Positions 43,269-55,252 of a stretch of DNA of 64,000 nt are shown here, one piece after another. Origin of the DNA: Sphaerolaimus hirsutus (lineage: Eukaryota > Nematoda > Chromadorea > Monhysterida > Sphaerolaimidae); assembly GCA_964036195.1 (NCBI GenBank), contig OZ038452.1:17912704-17976703 (forward strand), in the 5' to 3' direction. The translations under genes and the position numbers were made by a program. Within the stretch, counting starts at the first letter, position 1; every line of letters begins with the position of its first letter. A model generated the notes under the pieces. It searched no databases. It was not told where the DNA came from and saw only the letters and a program-made list of their open reading frames with translations.

Positions 43269-43629
43269 TGATCCATGTGGGTTTTTTGATACAGTGACTA
43301 CAGGGGTTTCTGATATTGCTGATGGTAATTTGCACTGCATTGTGTCACTACATTACCATAAATTTTAAAAAGAACCCCTTGTGCTTACAATATTTCAAAT
43401 AATGGGGTCTTATTATGTGGCGTAGATAATGCACCAGTTTTGACACGACATTACCATAGGCCGAAATAGAAAGCAATGGGAAAAACTGGCAAATAATTAG
43501 ATGGTGGACCCCGCGGGCTTTATTTTCAAAGGGATTCATAATTGATGTGGTAACAAGTGTCCATTAGTATTTGTTAAAGTATAGTAAAACATGATAAACC
43601 CAACCGAAGGTAGGAGAGAATCCTGCTAG

Positions 43630-44780
43630 TAACATTATGTAAGCACTATTCCATGCCCAACTTCACTTCAAGTCATGAACAATTGATGAGAGGCGATATA
43701 TATATATGTAACAAGTTGACATAACAATTTATTCTTTGGTAGAAATCAATACTTATTATGCTTATCGGATCACTGATGGCTCCACAGTAATTCTATTGCT
43801 ATTTACATAGCATTATAAAGTACTGCCACTTGTCTGAAGTTTGAAAAATGGGGTCATTGAAAAAACAACATTTTTTCCATCCCTATGCCCATCTACACAA
43901 ACATCAGCACCCCCATTTTATAGCAAGTGACAGCAGCAGGGGTCTTGTGGATTTGGACCCCCACAGGGGTTTGTATAGATAGTAAATTGCTCCTCCAGAG
44001 CATAAATACTAAGAACATTTTTTGGGGCATTCAATAGATCGGCTTTTCGAGGTTTAGAAGGTGAGTGAAATTGAATTGTATATAGGGGCAAAATTTCTCA
44101 AAAATACCTCCAAAAATTTCTCAAAGATTTTTGTTTTGGGTGGTTACCACGTTTTTAGTAGATTTTTACCAGGGGATGGTACCAAAAAATCGTCTCCGGT
44201 TTCTAAAAATAAAAAATGTTGTTTAAAAAAAACGCAAGCATCAAACTGTTTTTTAAATAAAAAACCTTGTTTAAAAAAACGCAAGCATCAAACCGATTTT
44301 TGAATAAAAAATGTTGTTTAAAAAAACGCAAGCATCAAATCGTTTTTTAAACTGGGGTCGTTGAAAAAAAACAATGTTTGTTCCATCTCTACTGCTGGAT
44401 AGATGGATAGAGTTGGGCACTTTTTTGGGGTGGGGAAGTGAACCCACACCCCTCCATTGTAGACCCCTGCCAGCATAGATAGCTGGAGAGTTCAAAGGGG
44501 GAAATAATTTCAACCCCCCATCAACTTTCTACTTGAATGTCACATGACTGCATACACAGTTCACATGAATATTTATGTCTGTGATTATCGAGTCGAGACT
44601 AATAAAGATTTCTATTGGCCAATAAGAAACAGTTTTAATACTCGCATAATGTTCAATTGGCATAATGTTCAATTGACAACATTTTCAAAATGTTCAATCT
44701 TCAGCACCTGTATTGATGACCACACTCACATTCTTCCCCACAATGTTCCGCGCGCCCGATTCCTCGTTGGGTGTAGACAG
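43630..44780. other. Transposon debris between the two large LTR elements
   Basis: 43650-43895 resembles the interior and right end of a TAGGGATGG element (CCATCCCTA near 43880). 43940-44475 is a drifted MITE-2 copy (CAGGGGTCTTG near 43950 to GTAGACCCCTG near 44470), itself holding poly-A/AACG sequence of the TAGGG type at ~44160-44395. No host gene. Confidence 0.5.
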
Positions 44781-44873
44781 AACACGGTAAAACTCCCGGA
44801 CCCTGTAAAATGCCCTTACTTTTATTTTTTATCTGATGTTTGACATTTTACTTTAGATGACTTTTCACACTAT

Positions 44874-45289
44874 TGTTGTGGTTGCCCTACATTCTACCTA
44901 TATTTACAATTCTATTTACATTTGATTACCCAGTTCAGTAGGTTTGAGTAATTGTGCAAAACCCTTAACTATTATGTTTCAACCAACATCAAGTATTGCC
45001 CACTTGGGGTTTTAGTTCAGTGGATGTTTTTACCTCAATTCATTTTGCCCTACAGGGTGGACCATTAATGAATCTGAGATGTTAACACTTTGAGATCCAT
45101 GTCGCAGGGCGACGGTGGTCACATAAAAGCGAAAACATATCCAACTCAAATGTTCATTCTTTCTTCTCGGTTGCCCAGCACCTTGTGGACTTGACATTTG
45201 CTCGTTAAGGTCCACGTGCTGGTTCACACATTGACATTTGCACGCCGGTGGCACGACTGCCTATTTGCTCTACTACTGTGCGTGCAACA
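44874..45289 (+). repeat. 5' LTR (416 bp)
   Basis: It begins TGTTGTGGTTGCCC and ends GTGCGTGCAACA. It is almost identical to 54838-55252, so the insertion is recent relative to its own coding decay. Confidence 0.88.
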
Positions 45290-45457
45290 TGGTGACCGTA
45301 CAGTCGAACTAAATGGACCCAAAAAAGTCAACCCGGGCATCAAGCAGTGATTCCCGCATGCGCAATAAAACCAGCCGACTGCGCACCGGCAAACACTCTC
45401 ACCACACCGTTAACACGATTAGTGTGGCGCGCTGCATGAGCACAGGGCAAACTTAAC

Positions 45458-47120
45458 ATGCCCAATGCAGATGAATTGCCCCCTGCGGGCTCAAAAACAG
45501 CAGACCCTTCAACGGCCAAACAGATAACGTACACAGAGCGTGAGCTCACAGAAAAAATTAAAGAATGGTGCGCAACTGAAAACAGGTGGGCACTATTGAA
45601 CACGGGAAACATCCTCAACCAATTTTGGGACGACATGATCACCGAGGCCAAGAGAAAATGGCCGAAATTCAACACACCCTGGAAAGACGGGACAGAAACG
45701 ATGGCAAAAAAAGTGCTGAAGATGGCGGAAAGGTAATTCTGGGCGACCAAAGACAGCCATATCACGATGGAGGACTCCGAAGACAAACCAGACAACGCAA
45801 GTATCAGCACTACGCCACTAATTCGCCCGAGCAAAATACAACACACACAGTACGTACCGACCCCAAGGCAGGAAGTCAAAACGCAAAAACAAATGCCCGA
45901 TTTCGCAGCAATGATGGACATGCTGCAGCAACAGATGCAACAACAATTCATGCATCTTGAGCAACGAATGGACCATTTGGCTAACCAAAAGCAGCAACAG
46001 AGTGCAGACCCGCCAGCAAGCAGCGCGGCAACCAATTCAAACCACCAGAACCACCCATGGTTGTGGGAAGCAGACAAGCGTTTGGAAACATTACCACCGG
46101 GCTCCATCTTGGAACAAATGATTGCATACATGGAGCTATATGCACTATCGCCAGGCGACGGACTGACACGGCTTAGCTCACTCAAAATCCCACAAGACAA
46201 AATGAGTGTAGGACATGTCGCGTCAGCCGCAAAGAAACAAATCGAATTCAACGGCGACCAAAAGGGCAGCACTGGCCCATTCAAGTTCTGGTTACACATG
46301 GTAATGCAGCAATCGATGGGCGTCCCAGAGAGCATGCAACAACTGTTCTGGAACAACGTGTTCATGCAATGCCTAACCGGAAAGGCCAGGGAGAAATACT
46401 TGGCAATCCGCATTTCCAGGCGCCACGACATCCTGTATGTTGTTGACAAATTTACAGAAACCTACAGACAGGAGCACCAGGTCTATTCAGTGGTGGACTG
46501 GTACAACTTGAAAGCCACGCCAGGGGAATCAGTATCATCCCTGCACACCCGTTTGAGCACAGAGTTCTACCACATCAGCGAGACCATGTCCGACAAAGAC
46601 CGCGAACAAATGATCGGGGATAAACTATCTCAGAGGTCCCAAAACTAGTACCCTCCTCCTGCTGGTACATGTGGCAAACCCGCTGGATGGACAAAGCATG
46701 CACACTGAACAGGGCCATAACACAAATGGATGCCGCACGCGTGGAAGTCGAAAGAATGCGCACCCAGCGCAAAGAAGAGCAAAGCCACAGAAACTGGCAG
46801 AGATACAGTGGAAGCAGAAATTGGCAAACAGAATGGCGGGGTTAACCCGAACAGAAGCCATGCAGCACTGAAGAGGTGCAAGCTGAAGTACGCACCACAA
46901 TGGACCCAAGGGACTACAAAGGCCCATGGTGCACATACTATCTGCACAGAAATCCAATGACCCACCACCCCAGCAAATGCTTCATTAACCCGGCATCTCC
47001 AGAATTCAAGCCAGATCATGAGCGCACCATCAGGCAAAACAATAAAGGCAAGGGAAAACCGATGAAAAAGCCAAGCGAATCATGGCCCGAAAATGCGCAG
47101 AACCCGGGATTGCCATGAAT
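45458..47120 (+). pseudogene. Gag of the gag-protease LTR element, broken
   Basis: One frame runs 45458-46648 with an internal TAA at 45734-45736. It has a basic/aromatic N-terminal domain (WCATENRWALLNTG, FWDDMITEAKRKWPKF), a Gln-rich coiled segment (MLQQQMQQQFMHLEQRM) and a capsid-like region (FKFWLHMVMQQ, KAREKYLAIRIS). After a stop at 46646 the sense passes to another frame with a further stop near 46845. It ends with a His/Cys motif (CTYYLHRNPMTHHPSKC) and a Lys-rich tail. The family resembles gag of a Gypsy-like element, but I cannot place it. Confidence 0.6.
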
Positions 47121-47744
47121 GAAGAGCCTGTAATGGCAAGCCGGTACACGACACAGACTGGAGATGAAAAATTGTCAGATGTCGAAAGTGACAATGATTG
47201 GGGAGATATAGAAGATTGGGTACCTGGAATTGCAAGCACGAAAGCAGACGATATACTGTACTGCAACTTGACCACCAGCCCAGACCCAATGGCCACCATC
47301 AGTATACATGGAGTCCCAGTGATAGGGCACATTGACACAGGATGCAACATTAGTCTATTCTTTGAGGAGACTACATTGGAATCAGTATGGGTAAAAGCAG
47401 GCATCAACCCAAGCACCCAGCAAAGCAAATTCCGCCCGTACACGGGTAGTCACATCCGCACAGCAGGGAACATCATAAAGGCTGAATGGTTGCAAACTTA
47501 TGACATCACAGCAATGCACATAACAGATGGAGTCACACATGAGGACACATTGTCAGCAGTAGTAAAACTCACCAAATTCTTGCCATCTGCTTATCCACTC
47601 CTTATCGGAAGGGCAGCCATTTTTGGCAAGCTTCATATCGTGCAAACAATGCACAGTGAATTAGAGGGACTTTCACAAAAATTTGCCAAACATGTGTCAA
47701 CCAGTGGAAATAAGCAGAGGACTTGCAGCATACTGGGGCAGAAG
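47082..47744 (+). pseudogene. Retroviral-type aspartic protease, cut by MITE-2
   Basis: The frame has the catalytic triad context VIGHIDTGCNISLF and a C-terminal LLIGRAAIFGKLHIV, the layout of a retropepsin. The N-terminal part is acidic. It is interrupted by the MITE-2 insertion at 47745. Sequence after the MITE (48279 on) continues in coding-like composition without recognisable domains. Confidence 0.65.
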
Positions 47745-48270
47745 CAGGGGTCTCCAGGATTTTGGCCCTCGCGGGGGCTGGATAGATAGCAAATCGCTCC
47801 TCCGGAGGGATAGATAGCTGGAAAATATTTCTGGGGGGGGCTGGGGGGGGGCTTGGGGGGGGGGCTGACGGGGGCACAATATATAGGCTTTTTCAAGGTT
47901 AAGAAGGCAGAAAGGGGAAAAAATCGCTAATAATCAGTTAAAAGTAGCCAAAAGTAGGTATAAAATGGCTAAAAATAGGTATATAACGATGTATATAACC
48001 GGAAAGCACGATTTTGAAGGTGAAAAACTATAAAAAGGTGCGAAAATTGGTGATTTTGAGCAAAAATTGGGGCAAAATTTCTCAAAAACCACTCCAGATA
48101 GATAGATAGCTGAGCGATTGGGGGGGGGGGGTCTTTTGGGGTAGTAGCCAAAAATTTTGCCTCGGGATAGATAGATAGCTGAGCGGCCTCCGGGATAGAT
48201 AGATAGCTGGCCGATTTGGGGGGGGGGCAGCCCCCCCCCCCCAGCCCCCCCCCCCCCTAGGAGACCCCTG
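47745..48270 (+). mobile_element. hAT MITE-2 copy inside the LTR element
   Basis: The ends CAGGGGTCTCCAGG / GGAGACCCCTG are flanked by the perfect duplication ggcagaag (47737-47744 and 48271-48278). It is very similar to the 15303-15825 copy over its whole length, so both are recent. Confidence 0.88.
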
Positions 48271-48278
48271 GGCAGAAG

Positions 48279-48752
48279 TCAGGCTTAAAAGGAGTACACA
48301 TGGAACAGGTTCATTCCATTCAGCACACACAAGCAATCATGCACCCAGAACCATTAACTAAAGTGACATTGCAACATGGGCTGACACCAGATGTGCAGAC
48401 AGAAAAAGTGCAGCCAGTCACTCACACAAATGTGCACACACAAACTCTGAAATGGCCCACCCCCAACCCACTACATGATGTCCATGCAGCCAAGCCAAAT
48501 GAGAACAGATCTCTACATCAGCCACACGGGATGCACAAGTTCGTGCAGGATGAAATGGGTCATAAAAATACCAACTACGGGGCCATCGCCAGACACATTC
48601 ATCCAGCAGCCAAAAGGTACACCTCCCGCATTTTCTGGAACCAGAAAATATGGCATGGCATGGTACAGTTCCACCAGCCTGAGCACAAGACATGCAAGTC
48701 AAAGGATGGAAATGGATCACAAACACCGGAAAACTCCAGAGTACAAGATTAG
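48279..48752 (+). pseudogene. Unassigned coding-like remnant of the LTR element
   Basis: Two overlapping frames without stops run from ~48300 to ~48752, rich in His, Gln, Thr and Pro. Neither shows reverse transcriptase, RNase H or integrase motifs. It is probably the decayed start of pol or a spacer. The LINE 5' sequence follows. Confidence 0.3.
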
Positions 48753-49041
48753 ATAACATGATGACATGAAACAAAGTGATAATTTTGATTCTTCAATTTT
48801 GTTTTGATCATTTATTGATGATTATCAAAACTTTTGATTAACTTTGTGAACAAGGGAGGAGGACAGAAAATGACTGCAAGGAGGATACATGGTGCAATAT
48901 GATTGTGTAAATTTTGATTATTTTTTGGTTACAATACAATTATTTTTACATTTTTGATTTTACTATTTTATTCTAATTTTTGTCAGTTCCCCCTGTATCC
49001 ATCACACTGGCAAACTCTACTATGGAAAACGTCTGGACATA

Positions 49042-52000
49042 ATGCTGGCTGTTTTTGACATGATTCAGTCGCATGGTGGCTTTGACTTTGTCATAATTAG
49101 AGGGATTTTGGACTATGCGGCTTTAGAGCTCGACGAATCGCACATTAAGCCACTCGATTTGAACGCCTATTTGAAATCACGTTTTGGCGATCCCTTGAGA
49201 AGGGGCCTGGCCAGAGTTCAAAATTGGCTAGCCGGAAATGGAAATCTGAAAAGCGAGATTATTTTGAGTGTTGTGGGGCCGTATTTACCGGCCCATATGA
49301 AAAACATTACTAGCACCGGTTTATTAATTGAACTGATTGAATTTGGACAGACAGTTGAAACTTTTCTAACAGATTATTTGGCTGATCTTTCTAACGTCAA
49401 AATTTTACCTGCCATAACTTTTGTGAATAGCTATTTTGAATATTTTTCACTGGATGGCTCAACAATGAAAAATTCTGCGAATTTATACCTGCACTGTTGC
49501 AAGCCTGATGGCCTGCATAACTCGCAAAATTTTGATAAAATTATATCGAGAATGATGTGCGATTTGGTCATCAATAGGTTTGCTCATAATGATCTTATCG
49601 CATCCTTGGGAAATTTAACTTGTGAATTTGTGATGAAAATGTACAATTTACAGACATCATTCAATCGAAATGGCGCTGAAAAACGGGCAAAATCGAAAAA
49701 ACGCACTGGAAATGTGGCCGAAAATGTGCATTTCTCAGCTTCGCAAGGGGCGGAGTCATCTGGGCATGCTATGCGCGCTGCCACCAACTCCGTCCCGCCT
49801 GCGGCCAATATGCCGCAGATTGATGCATCCGTCTGGCAGAATATTATGGCCGGAGCGCTCGGTATGTTGTTATTTTATGAGACTGGACACTTTACGTTTT
49901 GGAAAATTGTTTTAAATAACATTTTTGATGAAATGAGATGGATCAAAAAACAAAACTTTCCAATCAAAATCTTGTGTGCAAAATTGAATACCCACTTCAC
50001 TAGGCGCGTTCCTCAATCAAGCGCAAACTCAAAGTGGACCCAAGCGTTGATAGTGACTGAGAGAAATTTGGCACATTTATGTGGTTTGAATACGCGAAAT
50101 TTGATTTGTGATATGGGAGTTGAAATTTTGGTGGCGGCTTTTAAATGTTTAGACGCATTTGGAGAAATTACTTTGATGGAAATTGTTATAACAAATTCTT
50201 TTCCATTTTGCAGTTTTACGCAGCTAACGGCGCTGCATTTATCACTGTCATTTTTATTCCAACTATTTGGTATGAAAAAATCGGTTTTGAGACTGATTTG
50301 TTGTCTGAATAAATCATCGAAAATGGCTAGATGCTGGCTATTTGGCATAACTTTCATGGTACTTATGCAGTCCGCATCAGCTTCTGATGTTACTGACGAA
50401 TTTGACATTGAAAAATTCGTGCCCACATCATTTTCTTCATCGATATGCTTATCAATAATTTATCAAAATATTCATTCAATGTATACAAACACGGAAAAAC
50501 TTTTGGCCACACTGATTGACAACTCGCCGGATATTTTGGCGCTAGTTGAGACCCAATGTAAATCCAATGCAGATATACCCACCACAAAGGGGTATACTGT
50601 TTTTAATCGATTTAAAACGGGTAACAATGCAGGTGGGATTTCGATTTTTTGCAAAAATAGATTGAATTGTGCCTATGCGGATTTTGGAAATGTGAGTGCA
50701 ACGATTAAATCCCATTTAATGAGAATTTGCGTAAAGATTTCAGAAAAAAGGAATATTTTCGTTTTAGTGGTTTATTTGGAAAACAATAGCAAAGTATGGA
50801 AAAGTAGTCAAATAAAAGATTTGAATGCGGACATTTTAAATTGCATGACTTCGTTAATAAATTTCCACTCGCATAGATGTGAAGAGGTTGTTGTTGTTGG
50901 CGATTTGAATGGGCACATTGGCTGTGATGATTTGGGGATACCAAACAACAATGCCGATATCAATGACAATGGTCAATTGATTAGAAATTGGATTGAAGAA
51001 ACAGGGTTGGTTTTGGTAAATAAATCGCTGAAAAATGGTCCCTGGACTTATACGCGTGGCATTTGTCGCTCAGCAATTGACTTTTGCCTATGCACGGATT
51101 TGATTTCTAAAAATGCAAGCGGTTCCATTGATATTAACGCTGAAAAAAGTTATTTCAATAGTGACCACATGGCACTGATAATTGATTTTGAGATTTCGGA
51201 TAGTGTTTTACTGACCAAAAAAATGGGAAAATTAATCCCGAAATGGAATTTTTCTGATACAGAAAAAAACGAAAAATTTGAAGATAAAGTGGTTGAACTT
51301 TGTGAATTTAAGGGCAAAAGTCACACTGACTTGGTGGAAATTTTGGTCGAAAGTGCTTCGGTGAATCTGAATAGTGGCCGAAGCGACGGGAAAATTCATG
51401 GCGATTTGAAAACTCGGAAATTATGTAGAAAAATAGGAAAATTGCGCCGAAAACTGAGGCGGTGTAACTCTGAGCAATTAGGGAAAAATTTGTTAGGGGA
51501 GCTGCGCCTTCAGAGGGCGCTTTTGAAAAGTCATCGCGTAAAATTGTGTATTAAAAATGATGAAAATTTCATTTCAAAGTCTGCAGCCGATCCACAATAT
51601 GCTATCAATAGGCTGTATAAACGGATGTCAACAATTAAAAGTGCACCGGTGAAGACGTTTTTACTAAAAAATGTTGAGGGTGAAATTGTCTCATCTGATA
51701 GAGAATATGACACTGAATTTTCCCGCGCATGGGAGACAATTATGACCCCAAATCCCGGCGCCGCATCAGTCCCTGAAAATTATGCGGTCGGTAAAGACAT
51801 TTTGCATGAAAATGGGTCGGATGTTGCATCGCTCATGAGAAAAATCGATACTGGGGAAATAAAAAGGGCTTTAAAAAAGTTGAAATCGGGAAAATCTGCC
51901 GGAACAACTGACATTCTGCACGAATATCTAAAATTGGCTCCGGATATTTATCTGATTAAGTTGATGAAATTTTTCAACAGTCTACTAGAAGGTGGTAGCT

Positions 52001-53772
52001 ACCCAGAATCCTCAAAAATTGCGAAAATGATTTTTCTCCACAAAAAGGGGGATACTTCGGACATTTTAAACTATAGGACACTTGGGTTGGGCTGCAACAT
52101 AATTAAATTGTTTCACACGATTTTGAACACTCGCATTTTAGCAGTACTGGAAAAATCGGGGGCCCTTGGTGAGTTTCAAGGGGGCTTTCGTAAAAATCGG
52201 CGGACATTGGACAATTTATTGGTAATAAATGGTTGTTTAAGATTTGCCAAGATGAATAAAGGTCGGTTAATTGGATGTTTTGTTGACGCTACGAAAGCTT
52301 TTGACAGGGTAATTCGAGAAAAATTATGGTGGAAAATGTCTCATTTTGGCTTCCCATCCAAATTTATTAGAATTTTGGAAAATGCTTATGATGGAATGAA
52401 ATGTGAAATGCACTTCAACGAATCAAAATCGAAACTGATGAACTACCCAATGGGTGTAAAACAGGGTGACACTCTGAGCCCAACCCTCTTTTTAATTTAC
52501 ATCCTTGATTTACCGCTCCTTCTAAACTCGTTAAATTGTGGTGCGCAACTTTCAGAAAATTTTAGAGTTCCCTGCCTCCTTTTTGCTGATGATGTTTGCA
52601 TTCTGTCCAACAACGAGTCGAATTTGCAGGACCAAATGGACATTTTCAGTCAATGGAGTTGGAATTGGAACATTGGTGTGAACAAAAACAAAAGTGCAAT
52701 ACTGCGATTTGGCGCGAAATCGACGCCCAGATTATGGCGACTTGGTTATGATGAGAACAGGATATGCCTGACAATCAGGGAAGTTGATCACGTGCGCTAC
52801 TTAGGTGTTACATTGTGTAGTAAATCGGACGCGTATCAAATGCACAAAATGAACGCGATTGAAAAAGCGTCCCGGTTATCTTCACTTGTTAAATTAGGTG
52901 CTTGAAAAACTAGTAAACCGGTTGATTTTGCAATTAAAATTTGGAACATTTATGTGGAACCGGTGGTAATATTTGGCTTAGACGTATCGGGAAACATTGA
53001 CAGTTGCGTGAAAAAATTGGCAAAAATTCAGTATAGATCTATTAGGGATGCACTTGGAATGCCCCGCTCCACTAGCGAGGCAGCTTTAAGGGCTGATTGT
53101 TACTCATTAGTTAAAATGGAAGAGCGTTTGGACTGTTTAAGGGTTAAATTTCTGAAATATGTGAATAGTGTAAAAAAGGATAGATTGATTTACCAGGCGG
53201 AAATTCTGCAGTCGGAAAGCAGCGCAAATAAACCACAAATGAAATTTGCGCTGCATAGTATAGTTTCGGACATTTCCTCGAAAATGGGGTTGAGAACGCC
53301 GCATCTGCTGGGGATGACAAAACTAAACATCCGAAAACTGTTTTTTATCAGAAATCGCCGAAAATGTGAACTGGAAAATTCTAAATCGCTGGTTTTGGAT
53401 ACTTTGATCGCTGGCTCGGTACTGAGAGGCCACAAATGTTGGCTGCAGGCGCGCTGGCGGGCGCTGCATTTCAATGTAAATAGTGGCAAACCGCCAATTT
53501 GCATGTGTCTAGGTATGACATCAACGATCACGGTGCGGCACATCTTAGTGACTTGTCAGAAAACAGCGGTGAAAATTGCGCGCGAAAAATTATCACACTG
53601 TAAAAATTGCCTCTGTGAACCCCCCGCAGCCCCAGCCCCACCCCTCGTCGGCGCCGGAACACCATTATCATGGTTTTTATCGAGTGAACGCTGCGGGCCA
53701 CACAGGGTGAAAATTGGCAAATTTCTGGAAAAGCATTTACAAGGAAATGTGGATTGGTTCAAAAAATGGTAA
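49042..53772 (+). pseudogene. LINE polyprotein: N-terminal extension, APE endonuclease, reverse transcriptase, Cys-His motif
   Basis: A ~1577-codon frame is broken only by TGA at 52903-52905; sense resumes in the same frame. Residues ~1-465 are an extension I do not recognise, with a basic, Lys-rich stretch near 212-225. Residues ~468-725 are an APE-type endonuclease (YQNIHSM, VETQ, VVVGDLNGHIG, SDHMALI). Residues ~930-1215 are the reverse transcriptase (KKLKSGKSAGTTDIL, FVDATKAFD, GVKQGDTLSPTLF, and catalytic FADD). After the stop come a helical region and CMCLGMTSTITVRHILVTC, a C-terminal Cys/His motif common in LINEs. With one disabling change it is close to intact. Clade not determined. 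Confidence 0.85.
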
Positions 53773-54815
53773 TATGGCACAATTGATCATCAGTCTCAAG
53801 GATAGTTATGGAAGTTTTTATTGTTTCATTCTTTTCTTTGGCTGATAGATTTTAGATAATTGTGCAAGTTGAGATTTTGGATGGATTTGGATAGATTTAG
53901 ACAGATTTTCTCGATTTTCCTAAATTTTCGAAATAAAAGGAAGTGTTTGGAAACTCGAAAACGGATAGACTTTTCTCCACCCATAAATTGCGTATTTAAA
54001 CGCCCCCCCCCCCCCCTGCATACCGTGGACGATTACTGCAGACGTCGAGAATCTTCATCTCGACGGACATCGCGAAATGTCGAACGTGAAAAATGTGGAA
54101 CTTGTTCTCTTACAGGATAGTTGGGACTTTTAACAGTTTTGAAAGCCATTTGTTGAATTTCTGGTATTCGCCTGGAAATTTCGTTGATATTGGGAAATTT
54201 GTATTCGAATGTTGAACTTCTATTATGTGCCTGGAAATTTCGTTGATATAGGGAAATTGGTATTCGAATTTTGATTGATAAAAATCTTTTTCCGGGTTAC
54301 TTATCTCTCCCAAAAATCGAATAGCGAAACTGAGGTGGACAAAGTGTTTTACAGTACAGTTGGGACGTTTTACAGTTTTTGAAAAGCCCCTTTTTTTTTA
54401 AATTTTTGCTGTTTTTAATTATAAATTTCACTAATGGGCAAATGGCATCGATAAATTTTTTGGAATTTACTTGATAGTTCTTTACTCTGCGCCGAGTACA
54501 CAAAATTCGAAATGGGTAATAAGATAAGACATAAATATCGAAAATGTGTACAAAATTGTAAAACTGAATTTTCACACAGATACAACAGTCCGCTGGCTTG
54601 ACGCAGAAATGCTCTACCCAGTGAAGCAAATTATCACAACTGATATTTATCATGATTTGATCATTAGTTGGACCTTCTTGATATTTGGATGTGCCCGCAA
54701 CATTGGGGTGTACAAGCGTGTCGCGTGTCCGTGCATCTGCGTGGTTATGTGATAGATTGTTATACTTCATGTGGTACAGCGAATCCCGCACAATAAACTT
54801 ACTTACTTACTTACT
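53773..54815 (+). other. LINE 3' region with internal repeats and (ACTT)n tail
   Basis: It contains a ~61-bp period duplication (CCTGGAAATTTCGTTGATAT near 54170 and 54230) and a spaced repeat AGTTGGGAC..TTTTACAG/TTTAACAG (54118 and 54357). AATAAACTTACTTACTTACTT at the end combines a polyA-like signal and the tail. Confidence 0.55.
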
Positions 54816-54837
54816 GTAGGGTGAACTTGGGGGGGAC

Positions 54838-55252
54838 TGTTGTGGTTGCCCTACATTCTACCTATATTTACAGTTCTATTTACATTTGATTACCCAGTTC
54901 AGTAGGTTTGAGTAATTGTGCAAAACCCTTAACTATTATGTTTCAACCAACATCAAGTATTGCCCACTTGGGGTTTTAGTTCAGTGGATGTTTTTACCTC
55001 AATTCATTTTGCCCTACAGGGTGGCCCATTAATGAATCTGAGATGTTAACACTTTGAGATCCGTGTCGCAGGGCGACGGTGGTCACATAAAAGCGAAAAC
55101 ACATCAACTCAAACGTTCATTCTTTCTTCTCGGTTGCCCAGCACCTTGTGGACTTGACATTTGCTCGTTAAGGTCCACGTGCTGGTTCACACATTGACAT
55201 TTGCACGCCGGTGGCACGACTGCCTATTTGCTCTACTACCGTGCGTGCAACA
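54838..55252 (+). repeat. 3' LTR (415 bp)
   Basis: Near-identical to 44874-45289. It is preceded by TGAACTTGGGGGGGAC, a typical polypurine tract. Confidence 0.88.

Larger units (their letters stand above)
33603..43629. mobile_element. TA-flanked transposon with ~485-bp inverted repeats, split by a BEL element
   Basis: The ends CTAGCAGGATTCTCTCC / GGAGAGAATCCTGCTAG are flanked by TA on both sides. The left arm (33603-~34090) is mirrored by the right arm, which is in two pieces: ~34140-34267 and 43269-43629. Removing the BEL insertion plus one tgatc restores a continuous right arm matching the left arm base for base over the region I compared. Unoccupied, the element is ~1.0 kb with a ~50-bp unpaired centre and no transposase, a foldback/Tc1-mariner-type derivative. 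Confidence 0.75.
48760..54815 (+). mobile_element. LINE inserted between the LTRs
   Basis: An AT-rich 5' region (~48760-49041) is followed by one long coding region (49042-53772), a ~1-kb 3' region and an (ACTT)n tail at 54797-54814, next to the purine tract of the outer element. I could not identify the target-site duplication, so the exact left border is uncertain. Confidence 0.7.
44874..55252 (+). mobile_element. LTR element with gag and protease, enclosing MITE-2 and a LINE
   Basis: Two nearly identical LTRs (44874-45289 and 54838-55252; TGTTGTGG..GCAACA) are flanked by ctat on both sides. A primer-site-like TGGTGACCGTACAG follows the first LTR and a purine tract (TTGGGGGGGAC) precedes the second. 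Between them are a decayed gag, an aspartic protease, a MITE-2 copy, ~450 bp of unassigned coding-like sequence, and a LINE. I find no LTR-type reverse transcriptase or integrase, so this looks non-autonomous or internally deleted. Confidence 0.8.

Noticed and set aside
33603-43629. A single 10-kb TIR transposon encoding a polymerase (Maverick-like)
   Set aside because: LTRs, primer site and the tgatc duplication show a BEL element inserted into a small fold-back element.
45340-46449. 369-codon open frame on the minus strand
   Set aside because: It lies antisense to the gag frame with its Gln-rich and capsid-like segments, and itself has an odd Ser/Cys/Leu composition with no domain; a shadow.
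48760-53772. LINE reverse transcriptase as the native pol of the surrounding LTR element
   Set aside because: The LINE has its own endonuclease, 3' region and tail; simple insertion explains it better, though a recurrent chimera was not excluded.
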